Notes under the pieces: model-generated
Seen by the model: the letters and a program-made list of their open reading frames with translations, nothing else
Told to the model about the DNA's origin: nothing
The model's database searches: none
Translations under genes and position numbers: made by a program
Assembly (NCBI GenBank): GCA_023390785.1
Contig: JAEWCE010000355.1
Span: forward strand, 1 to 41,995
Length of the DNA: 41,995 bases
From: Pseudomonadota bacterium
GTDB lineage: Bacteria; Pseudomonadota; Alphaproteobacteria; Rhizobiales; Devosiaceae
Direction of reading: 5' to 3'
Shown here: in pieces, positions 1-7,413 of the stretch
How the letters are laid out: the number at the start of each line of letters is the position of its first letter
Numbering within the stretch: the first letter of the stretch is position 1

Positions 1-507
1 ATCTGGTGGTTCAGGCTGCCCTTGCGATGGCCGACGATCGATGTGCCGGTCCACCGTCTTGAGCAGCGCCAGCACCACCACCGCCAGCAGGCAGACGAAC
101 AGCCCGATCGCATAATATCCGAGGGCAGCGGTCATCCCCACGGCGCCGGCGAGCCACATGCCCGCCGCCGTAGTCAGCCCATGCGGCCGCGATCCACCGC
201 GGAACAGCACTCCGGCACCGAGGAACGCAATGCCGGCGGTGACCGCCTCGACCGAATGCACCGGATCTGACCTGCCATTGGTCATCACCTCCGGCAGATG
301 GAAGATTTCGAGCGTGAGAACGGTGTAGAGGGCCGCCGCCAGCGCCACGAGGATGTGCGTCCGCAGCCCTGCCGGATGCACTGACCACTCGCGCTCAAAG
401 CCGATGATCGCCCCGAAGATCGCCGCGATCACCAGCCGGATCAGGATCGTCGGCATTTGCCAGAACGTATCCGCCATGCCGATCGCGTGCAGGAACTCAC
501 TCATCAT
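1..507 (-). CDS. MgtC/SapB family inner-membrane protein (C-terminus cut by window edge)
   Basis: The minus strand is open from a double ATG (507 or 504) to the window edge without a stop, giving 169 codons. The translation begins MMSEFLHAIGMADTFWQ and holds several hydrophobic helices. Near residue 35 lies IGFEREWSVHPAGLRTH, the arginine-containing loop typical of the MgtC/SapB/YhiD family, followed by GIAFLGAGVLFR and LTTAAGMWLAGAVGM, which are also family hallmarks. Family members are inner-membrane proteins linked to magnesium limitation and acid or virulence adaptation; some have a C-terminal cytosolic domain that cannot be seen here. It is divergent from the MFS gene at 729. The Shine-Dalgarno is weak (GAGG a few bases upstream). 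The family call is firm and the physiological role is not. Confidence 0.85.
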   Translation of the reverse strand, partial: MMSEFLHAIGMADTFWQMPTILIRLVIAAIFGAIIGFEREWSVHPAGLRTHILVALAAALYTVLTLEIFHLPEVMTNGRSDPVHSVEAVTAGIAFLGAGVLFRGGSRPHGLTTAAGMWLAGAVGMTAALGYYAIGLFVCLLAVVVLALLKTVDRHIDRRPSQGQPEPPD

Positions 508-728
508 CTGGTCCTCGCCGCCGTCATAGCACGAACCGCGCGGCTCAGCATTGCGACTTCATCCGGCGCCCACTATGGTGCACGCCGCTTGCCGGCACGC
601 CTTGCCAGCGACACGGCATGGATTCCCAGACCAGCACGGTCCGCCAGCGCATTTGCGCCGCCGCGATCATTCATTTTTCCTCATTACGCTTGAGGGTGTG
701 TGCGGTGCGCCCATCCGAGGACCAAGAG
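508..728. promoter_or_regulatory. Divergent intergenic region, MgtC / MFS
   Basis: These 221 bases separate two divergently transcribed membrane-protein genes, so both promoters should lie here. An open frame in phase with the MFS gene extends back to 618, but its predicted residues do not look like a transporter N-terminus. I see no convincing -35/-10 pair or palindrome. Confidence 0.4.
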
Positions 729-2150
729 ATGACGAGTTCAAATGGTTGGCGGGAAGTCTTTTCAGTCGGAGGCCTCGCCGTCGCCGTGCTGATCGGGGGC
801 ACGGCGCTGCAGGCAATGGAAGCCTTCATCACCACGGCCATGCTGCCCACGATCGTCGAGGAGATCGGCGGCCTACAGCTTTTCGCCTGGAACACCACCA
901 CCTTCGTGGTCGCCTCGATTCTTGCCACGCTTTTCGCCGCCGTACGGCCCGCCTCCATCGGACCTCGCGCGGGTTACATCATCGCAGCAGGCGCCTTCGG
1001 CCTCGGTAGCCTGCTGTGCGGCCTCGCGCCCTCCATGCTGATGCTCCTTGGCGGTCGCTTCGTGCAGGGCTTTGGCGCTGGCCTGATCATCGCCCAGTCG
1101 CTGGCGATGTTGCGTATCGTCTTTCCGGAGCGATTGTGGCCGCGCGTGATGGCGCTCAACGCCACCGTCTGGGGTGTCGCGACGCTGCTCGGACCTGCCG
1201 TTGGCGGCAGCTTTGCGCAGTTCGACCTCTGGCGCTGGGCCTTTCTGCTGATCGTGCCGGCCGCGATTGTGCTGGCGCTCGGCGCCTGGCGCATCCTGCC
1301 CGCCGCCAGCGATGCAAGACCGCCGGCGCGGCTACCGTACAAGCAGATCGTCCTCGTCACGCTCGCCGTGGTTGATATTTCCATTGCGAGCATCCTGACC
1401 GACTCTCCGGACATCGCCGGTGCGCTGGTGATGTTGTGCGGCGTGGACCTGGTGCTCCTTGGCCTTGCCGAGATCTATTCACGCTCGAAACTGTTTCCTG
1501 CCGGCACCTTCTCGCTGCGCTCACCCATGAGCAGTCTGTTCGCGCTGATTCTCATCCTCGGCGTCGCGGTGACGTCCGATATCTTCGTGCCGCTGTTTCT
1601 GCAGCGCCTGCACGGCCTGCCTCCCCTCTGGGCTGGCTATGTGACCGCCTTCGTCGCAGCCGGATGGTCGATCTCGGCCATCGCCACCTCCGGCTGGAGC
1701 GGCCCGCGCGTGCAGGCCGCCCTTGTCGCATCGCCGCTGCTGCTGCTCGTCTCGACGCTCGCCCTCGCAGTGACGGTCGCGCGAGCCTCCGACAATCGGG
1801 TCGACCTGATCTTCGCCAGCATAGCACTGCTCGGTCTCGGGCTTGGGATCGGCATGGCATTCCAGCACTTGTCGACGCGCGTGCTCGCCGGCGCCCCAGC
1901 CGCCGACAACGACCGGACATCGGCCGGCCTCGGCATGGTGCAGCTCTTCGCCTCGGGCCTCGGCGCCGCCATCGGTGGCGTCGCGGTCAATGCCGCTGGC
2001 CTGCCCCACGCGCAGACCATCCCGGACGTTGAGGCCGCCGCCCACACGCTGTTCTTCGTCTTTGCCCTCATCATCGCCATCGGGATCCCGATTGCGATGG
2101 TGGTCAGTCGCCGCGACGCCCGAAGGGCCGCACTGCAGCCGGCCGAATAA
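729..2150 (+). CDS. MFS transporter, probable drug/solute exporter
   Basis: A 473-residue polytopic membrane protein of the major facilitator superfamily. It has about 12-14 hydrophobic segments and an MFS loop near residues 95-115 (GGRFVQGFGAGLIIAQSLAM). The LLGPAVGGSFAQFDLWRW segment after the fifth helix resembles the antiporter motif C of DHA-type exporters. The start is placed at the ATG at 729, before MTSSNGW, because a GAGG sits eight bases upstream and upstream in-frame residues are not membrane-protein-like. Substrate cannot be told from sequence. It is the only gene of its transcription unit unless it reads through into the signalling gene 87 bases downstream. Confidence 0.88.
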   Translation: MTSSNGWREVFSVGGLAVAVLIGGTALQAMEAFITTAMLPTIVEEIGGLQLFAWNTTTFVVASILATLFAAVRPASIGPRAGYIIAAGAFGLGSLLCGLAPSMLMLLGGRFVQGFGAGLIIAQSLAMLRIVFPERLWPRVMALNATVWGVATLLGPAVGGSFAQFDLWRWAFLLIVPAAIVLALGAWRILPAASDARPPARLPYKQIVLVTLAVVDISIASILTDSPDIAGALVMLCGVDLVLLGLAEIYSRSKLFPAGTFSLRSPMSSLFALILILGVAVTSDIFVPLFLQRLHGLPPLWAGYVTAFVAAGWSISAIATSGWSGPRVQAALVASPLLLLVSTLALAVTVARASDNRVDLIFASIALLGLGLGIGMAFQHLSTRVLAGAPAADNDRTSAGLGMVQLFASGLGAAIGGVAVNAAGLPHAQTIPDVEAAAHTLFFVFALIIAIGIPIAMVVSRRDARRAALQPAE

Positions 2151-2183
2151 ACTCTCGCACGGCAGTCGCAACGATCTAGTAAC

Positions 2184-2208
2184 CTATCCGCAAGCCCATT
2201 GCGGGTAG
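2184..2208 (+). other. Hairpin between MFS and GGDEF/EAL genes
   Basis: CTATCCGCAA at 2184-2193 pairs with TTGCGGGTAG at 2199-2208 (one U-G pair) around a 5-base loop. There is no T-tract after it, so it is not a standard intrinsic terminator. It lies 29 bases before the ATG of the next gene and could be a leader element or a weak terminator for the MFS transcript. Confidence 0.4.
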
Positions 2209-2237
2209 ACTCCAGGCGGTTGCAGCAAGGAGAGGTG

Positions 2238-4463
2238 ATGACCTCTCATTCATCCAGGCCCCCGCGGCGCTGGTGGTACTCAATCGCCGTGCTCGGACCG
2301 GTGGTCGCCTCGCTGGTGGTGACGATCGCGGCGACGATTGCCTTCGTGCTGTGGACGGCGCACCAGGTCGACCAGGACAGCCTCGACCGTCAGACCGCGA
2401 TGGTACGCCATGTCATTGCGCTGCAACTGGGCCGCATCCCGCATGACCAGCAAAGCATCACCATCTGGGACGACTCGATCACCCATACGAAGCTCAGCTT
2501 CGATCCCAGCTGGATCAGCAGCAATCTGGGCGTCTGGATGCATGACTTCTTCGGCCACAACGAAGTAATCATCGTGGACGAAAAGAACCGGCCGATTTAC
2601 GACATGGCCGCCGGCAAGGACGACGACGTCGCCCATGCCGAAGCGCAGATGCCGGATCTCATGCCGCTGCTGTCGAGTCTTCGGCGCAAGATCGCCGGCG
2701 GCGCACTCGAACGGTACGAGGCGGGCTCGACGGAGGCGCCGCCCAGCGTTTCCGATCTCGCGAGCATCGCGGGAGTTCCATCGCTCGTCAGCCTGACCCC
2801 CATCGTCAGCGACAGCGGCGCCATCACGCAGAGCCGCGGCAGCGAATACGTCCACATCAGCATCGTGCATCTCGATGCCGACTATGCCCGGCGCATCGGC
2901 GACGAATACTCCATTCCCGATGTGAGCTTTACTCGCTACGGTCGCTTCGGCCCCGACGATGCAATGCAGCCGCTGACCAACAGCGCCGGCCGCTTCATCA
3001 CCTTCATCAACTGGCGGTTGGAACGACCCGGCAACACCATGTTGCGGCAGACCCTGCCGGCGCTTGCCATCGCCTTCGTCGTGGCCTGCGCCATAGCCGC
3101 CCTGCTGCTCTATCAGCTTTGGCGCAAGTCTCGCGCGCTCGAGGCCGGACGCGCCGACGCCGAGCACCAGGCCCGCCACGATCCGCTGACTCACCTGCCC
3201 AATCGTCCGCACTTCGAGGCGGCAGTGGCCCGCGCTCTTGGCCATTTACCCGACCGGGACCATCAGACCACCGTGCTCATGCTCGATCTTGATCGGTTCA
3301 AGCAAGTCAACGATACTCTCGGCCACCAAGCGGGCGACGACCTCATCCGGGCCGTCGGCCAACGCCTGCGCCAGCTCATCGGTCCGACCGAAATGGTCGC
3401 ACGGCTGGGCGGTGACGAGTTCGCGATCCTCACCGGTGCCACCGGGCTTACCGAACCGCTGCAACTCAGCCAGCGTATCATCGAGGCGATCGGCAAACCC
3501 TTCGACATCTTCGGCAGCGAGGCGTTCGTGGGCGTCTCGATCGGCATCGCCGCTGCCGATGGCCGCGAAGCCGATGCACGCGAGCTGATCCGCAAGGCTG
3601 ATATCGCCCTCTACGAGGCCAAGACGACTGGCCGCAACCGGGCTGTGGTGTTCGAAGAGTCGATGAACGAGCTCCTGCAGAACCGCCATACCATCGAGGC
3701 GGAGCTTCGGGAGGCATTGCGACGCACCGACCAGATTTCGGTCGATTTCCAGCCGCTGTTCGGCGCGCGACAACTGCAGATCGTCGGCGCCGAAGCGTTG
3801 GCGCGCTGGCGCCATCCGCGCCTTGGCCAGGTCTCCCCGGCGCATTTCATCCCTGTGGCCGAGCAAAGCGGCTTGATCAGCGAGCTTGGCGAGCAGGTGC
3901 TACGCCGCGCCTGCCAGATCGGCGCAGAGTGGCCCGGCAAGGTCATGGCCGTGAACATTTCGCCGGCCCAGCTCCGTGATGCGCGCTTCACCGAGCGCGT
4001 CTTTGCCCTTCTCGCTGAAACCGGCATGCGCCCCACAGATCTCGAACTCGAAATCACCGAGGGCATCCTGCTCGAGGACGCCAGCAGCGCCAGCGAGGTG
4101 ATCCGCATCTTCCGCTCTGCGGGCATACGCATTGCCCTCGACGATTTCGGCACCGGTTACTCCTCGCTCAACTACCTCAAGCGCTATCCCGTCGACCGCA
4201 TCAAGATCGACCGTTCCTTCGTCAGCCAGCTGGCGCCCGGCAATGTCTCGATCGCCATCGTCCAGGCCATGACAACGCTGGCGCATGCACTCAGGATCGA
4301 GGTCACGGCCGAGGGCGTGGAGACACGTGAGCAACTCGACGTATTGACCTCGCTTGGCTGCAACATCTTCCAGGGCTTCCTGTTATCGCCGCCGGTCGCC
4401 CCCGCCGAGTTGAACGAGTTGTTTCGCCTCGCCGAGTACGCACCGCAGAGCCGGGTCGCCTGA
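2238..4463 (+). CDS. Membrane-bound CHASE4-like/GGDEF/EAL cyclic-di-GMP enzyme
   Basis: A 741-residue sensor-type protein for making or breaking cyclic di-GMP. A first membrane helix (about residues 13-38) is followed by a roughly 220-residue periplasmic domain that resembles CHASE4. A second helix (about 268-290) leads to a GGDEF domain (about 305-465) with LGGDEFAIL intact near residue 391, then an EAL domain (about 480-725). EAL catalytic motifs are all present: EALARW (about 517), VNIS, LEITEG, DDFGTGYSS, KIDRSF, AEGVE and QGF, so phosphodiesterase activity is likely. The position of the RxxD inhibitory site reads GPTE, so product inhibition of the cyclase is probably absent. The start at 2238 has a strong AAGGAGAGG. 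The signal sensed is unknown. Confidence 0.92.
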   Translation: MTSHSSRPPRRWWYSIAVLGPVVASLVVTIAATIAFVLWTAHQVDQDSLDRQTAMVRHVIALQLGRIPHDQQSITIWDDSITHTKLSFDPSWISSNLGVWMHDFFGHNEVIIVDEKNRPIYDMAAGKDDDVAHAEAQMPDLMPLLSSLRRKIAGGALERYEAGSTEAPPSVSDLASIAGVPSLVSLTPIVSDSGAITQSRGSEYVHISIVHLDADYARRIGDEYSIPDVSFTRYGRFGPDDAMQPLTNSAGRFITFINWRLERPGNTMLRQTLPALAIAFVVACAIAALLLYQLWRKSRALEAGRADAEHQARHDPLTHLPNRPHFEAAVARALGHLPDRDHQTTVLMLDLDRFKQVNDTLGHQAGDDLIRAVGQRLRQLIGPTEMVARLGGDEFAILTGATGLTEPLQLSQRIIEAIGKPFDIFGSEAFVGVSIGIAAADGREADARELIRKADIALYEAKTTGRNRAVVFEESMNELLQNRHTIEAELREALRRTDQISVDFQPLFGARQLQIVGAEALARWRHPRLGQVSPAHFIPVAEQSGLISELGEQVLRRACQIGAEWPGKVMAVNISPAQLRDARFTERVFALLAETGMRPTDLELEITEGILLEDASSASEVIRIFRSAGIRIALDDFGTGYSSLNYLKRYPVDRIKIDRSFVSQLAPGNVSIAIVQAMTTLAHALRIEVTAEGVETREQLDVLTSLGCNIFQGFLLSPPVAPAELNELFRLAEYAPQSRVA

Positions 4464-4471
4464 GGCGAGCC

Positions 4472-5470
4472 TCAGCCCGCCGCCTCGAGCACTGCGGCCA
4501 GCCGCGCCTCGCGTGCCCTGAGCCCCTCATGCCGGTCCGCCGTCGCTGCCCACAAATCTGCGAGCCGGGCCTTTTCGAACATCGCAAACAGGCACGGCGC
4601 GATGTAGCTCTGACGCGTGATGGCCGGCGTATTGCGCAGGAATGCTGCAACGGTCTTCGCCACCGTGGCCACCTGCCGCCGCCGTGCCGATAGTGAGGCC
4701 CCCGGCTCAAGCTTGGCCAGCGCTTCAGCCGCCAACGCGCTGGCATGCAGCGTCCGGAAATCCTTGGCCGTCACTCGCACGCCGGCGATCTGGCGCAGAT
4801 ATCGATTGATCTCTTCGCTCCGCAGCGCATGGGGCGCGCCCGCCTCGTCGCGATACATCAGAAGCCGCCTGCCAGGAATCGTCTTGATCCTGGCGATTGC
4901 TGCAGCGAGACGGGTATCGGTGAGAGTGTAGTCGGCGAGTTTGCCGCTCTTGGCCGGGAACCTGAGAACGATGTCGTCCCCTCGCACCGAGACATCGCGT
5001 CCGAACAACGTGCCGGCGCCGCGCGTGCCGCGGGCATCGAGGTAGCGCTCGCGCCCAATGCGCATCGCGGTGCGGTCGATCAGCGCGACGCCGATGGCGA
5101 GGGCAAGGGTCCGGCTGCCGGTTTCAGCCTCGAGGTCGGCCGTGACACGCCGTCGGATGCGCGGGAGCGCGCTGGTCAGCAGGGCCAATTGCCGCTGCTT
5201 CTTGCGCTGCCGGCGCGCCTCCCAGTCCGGGTGGTAGATGTACTGCACGCGCCCCGCCGCATCGAGGCCGCAGGCCTGGATGTGCATCAGCGGGTCGGGC
5301 GCGATGCGGACCTCGGTCCACGCCGGCGGGATGCCCAGATGCAATGCCCGACCCCGGAGTTCGCCCCGCGGCCATGAGTTGCCTGCATCGTCCGTATAAG
5401 CATAGCCCGCACCACGCCGTACGCGGCGCACCGTGAGCGCGTCGCGCGTCACCGTCTTCAGTCTCGCCAT
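4472..5470 (-). CDS. DNA topoisomerase IB (poxvirus/bacterial type)
   Basis: A 332-residue type IB topoisomerase that relaxes supercoils through a 3'-phosphotyrosyl intermediate. Catalytic elements are visible: RIGRERY with the first arginine, FPAKSGK with the lysine, KDFRTLHAS with the second arginine and histidine, and the nucleophile Tyr289 in RQSYIAP. Family members usually have KDFRTWHAT and SYIHP, so two flanking positions differ but the pentad appears complete. Length is normal for the bacterial family. It begins 10 bases after the stop of a small membrane protein (5481-5648) and is probably co-transcribed with it. It converges with the GGDEF/EAL gene, leaving an 8-base gap. Confidence 0.93.
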   Translation of the reverse strand: MARLKTVTRDALTVRRVRRGAGYAYTDDAGNSWPRGELRGRALHLGIPPAWTEVRIAPDPLMHIQACGLDAAGRVQYIYHPDWEARRQRKKQRQLALLTSALPRIRRRVTADLEAETGSRTLALAIGVALIDRTAMRIGRERYLDARGTRGAGTLFGRDVSVRGDDIVLRFPAKSGKLADYTLTDTRLAAAIARIKTIPGRRLLMYRDEAGAPHALRSEEINRYLRQIAGVRVTAKDFRTLHASALAAEALAKLEPGASLSARRRQVATVAKTVAAFLRNTPAITRQSYIAPCLFAMFEKARLADLWAATADRHEGLRAREARLAAVLEAAG

Positions 5471-5480
5471 GGTCGTGCCG

Positions 5481-5648
5481 TTATGGGGAGACGACGCTGG
5501 CCGGCGTATTGGCGAAGAACACCAGGAAGATGATGGCGAACAGCGCCACCACCGCCACCGTCGAAATCACCAGCACCCAGAAATTGTCGAGTGTGCGATT
5601 GCCCTGCCGCACTTCGGTTGTCGTTTTGTGGGCATCATAGGTTTCCAT
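5481..5648 (-). CDS. 55-residue single-helix membrane protein, unknown function
   Basis: A short frame starting METYDAHKTTTEVRQGN with an excellent Shine-Dalgarno (GGGAGGGG, six bases before ATG at 5648). It has a polar N-terminal half with basic residues, then one strongly hydrophobic helix (about residues 24-46, WVLVISTVAVVALFAIIFLV) and a short tail. It ends 10 bases before topoisomerase IB and both are read leftward. I do not recognise a family. The ribosome site, helix and operon position make it a real gene rather than noise. It could be an assembly or regulatory membrane peptide. Confidence 0.7.
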   Translation of the reverse strand: METYDAHKTTTEVRQGNRTLDNFWVLVISTVAVVALFAIIFLVFFANTPASVVSP

Positions 5649-5692
5649 TTGCCCCTCCCGGGATTTCCTTGTTGCAAACCAACGCCTGCACG

Positions 5693-5710
5693 CCGCCGGA
5701 GTTCCGGCGG
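5693..5710. promoter_or_regulatory. 18-bp perfect dyad in a divergent intergenic region
   Basis: CCGCCGGA, two bases, then TCCGGCGG form a perfect dyad between the divergent small-membrane-protein gene and the CocE-type hydrolase. It is placed as an operator would be, about 70 bases upstream of the hydrolase ATG. TTGACC at 5715-5720 could be a -35 element for the hydrolase. In such GC-rich DNA a dyad of this kind may also be chance or an RNA hairpin. Confidence 0.35.
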
Positions 5711-5778
5711 GGGCTTGACCGCGCCTGCCGGCGGCCCAATGTGGGGTGGGATTGGCGGGTGGGAACGGCGACGGCGCG

Positions 5779-7413
5779 ATGAGCCTTGGGACTTATTTTC
5801 TCGCGCGCGCCGCGAAGCTGCCCAAACGCCGCTTCAGGGCGCAACGAACGCGGGATTTGCGCATCCGCATGCGCGACGGGGTACAGCTCGAAACGGAACT
5901 CTTCACCCCCCGCGCCGGCGGCAGGTTTCCGACGCTGCTGATCCGCTTGCCTTATGGCCTGCACGGCTTTTCCACGGCGGCGGAGGGCTATGCCGAGCGC
6001 GGCTACAATGTCGTGCTGCAGGCCTGTCGCGGCACCAGCCGATCGGAAGGCGAATTCGACCCGCTGAGTCACGAGCGCGACGACGGTTTGGACACGCTTG
6101 CCTGGATTACGGCGCAGCCTTGGTTCGACGGCCGCCTCGGCACGTCCGGCGCAAGCTATCTTGGCTATGCGCAGTGGGCCATCTGCGATGCGCTCCCCAG
6201 GCAATCTGCCATGGCCGTAAAGGTCACGAGCGCCGAATTTCGCAGCGTCGTGTTTCCGGGCGGCGGCTTTGCGCTCGGCCTGTGGCTGAGCTGGATCCAG
6301 ACCATTGAGGGCATTCGCGATCATCCGCTGCGCTTCGCCCGGGGCCTCGGCGGCGGTGCCGTCGAGCGCCGCACGCTCGCCGCCTCGATGCAACTGCCCC
6401 TGGTCGATGCCGACCGACGTGCCACCGGCCACGACGTGCCGTTCTGGAAGCGCTGGCTCAACCAGTCGATCGGCAATGACGGGTTCTGGGAAAGCCTCGA
6501 CCACACGCACCGGATCGGGCCGCGCACGCCGCCGACCAGCTTCGTGTCGGGCTGGTACGATTTTATGCTGGATCAGCTGCTACGCGACTACGAGACGCTC
6601 ACCGACGCCGGTCAGCGCACTCGCCTGACGGTCGGCCCATGGTGGCACGTGAGCCCGGAGCTGCAGTACGAAGGCATGCGCGATACCTTGACCTGGATGC
6701 GCGCGGAACTCTACGGCGACCGCTCCGGCATCGCCGATAAGCCGGTACGCCTGCACATCGGCGGTCGCGACGAATGGCGCGAATTTGATGCGTATCCTCC
6801 TGGCCCGCCCGATACCCAGATCTGGCACCTGCATCCTGGTCAGGTGCTGTCGCAGCGCCCGGTGAAGTCGAGCGAGCCGGAACGGTACAAGTACGATCCG
6901 CGCCACCCGACGCCCAATGTCGGCGGCGCCATGTTCGCCTTCGTCGGCGCCGGCCCCTTGGATCAGGCGCCTCTCGCCAAGCGCAAGGACGTGTTGGTGT
7001 TCACCTCGGAGCCGCTGTTTTCGGACACCACCATTATCGGCAATGTGCGTGCCATGATCTATGCCCGCGCCAATCTTCCGGACGCCGACCTGTTCGTGAC
7101 CCTCTGCGACGTCGACGCCGCCGGCCGCGCCGTCAACATCTGCGACGGCTATGTGCGTAAGACTTCGGCCGACCCGGCGGTCCCCGACGATATCTGGAAG
7201 CTAAACTTCCGCCTGCACGCCACGGCCCACTGTTTCCGCCGCGACCATCGCCTGCGCCTGATCGTGTCGAGCGGTGCCCATCCGCGCTATGCCCGCAACA
7301 CCGGCACGTCCGAGCCGTTCGGCACGGCCACCCGCCTCAGCCCGGTGGAGATGGAGATCTTTCACGATCCGGCGCGCCCGAGCGCCATCCATCTGCCCGT
7401 GTACGAGCTTTAG
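5779..7413 (+). CDS. CocE/NonD family alpha/beta hydrolase (X-Pro dipeptidyl peptidase S15-like)
   Basis: A 544-residue serine hydrolase. The N-terminal alpha/beta-hydrolase domain has MRDGVQLETELFTP, then the nucleophile elbow GTSGASYLGY with Ser126. The C-terminal part (about residue 330 onward) is the jelly-roll domain of the CocE/S15 group, with LVFTSEPL and the late DADLFVTLCDVD and LRLIVSSGAHPRYARN motifs. Known relatives cleave acyl esters (cocaine esterase), beta-lactam amides (glutaryl-7-ACA acylase) or X-Pro peptides, so the substrate is open. The start is taken at the ATG at 5779 (MSLGTYFL); a GTG at 5746 is possible but adds a glycine-rich non-conserved stretch. Its stop abuts the stop of glcB on the other strand. 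Confidence 0.88.
   Translation: MSLGTYFLARAAKLPKRRFRAQRTRDLRIRMRDGVQLETELFTPRAGGRFPTLLIRLPYGLHGFSTAAEGYAERGYNVVLQACRGTSRSEGEFDPLSHERDDGLDTLAWITAQPWFDGRLGTSGASYLGYAQWAICDALPRQSAMAVKVTSAEFRSVVFPGGGFALGLWLSWIQTIEGIRDHPLRFARGLGGGAVERRTLAASMQLPLVDADRRATGHDVPFWKRWLNQSIGNDGFWESLDHTHRIGPRTPPTSFVSGWYDFMLDQLLRDYETLTDAGQRTRLTVGPWWHVSPELQYEGMRDTLTWMRAELYGDRSGIADKPVRLHIGGRDEWREFDAYPPGPPDTQIWHLHPGQVLSQRPVKSSEPERYKYDPRHPTPNVGGAMFAFVGAGPLDQAPLAKRKDVLVFTSEPLFSDTTIIGNVRAMIYARANLPDADLFVTLCDVDAAGRAVNICDGYVRKTSADPAVPDDIWKLNFRLHATAHCFRRDHRLRLIVSSGAHPRYARNTGTSEPFGTATRLSPVEMEIFHDPARPSAIHLPVYEL

Noticed and set aside
2184..2208. Riboswitch controlling the c-di-GMP enzyme
   Set aside because: Only a single hairpin is seen in 87 bases; there is not enough conserved structure for a GEMM or other known riboswitch class.
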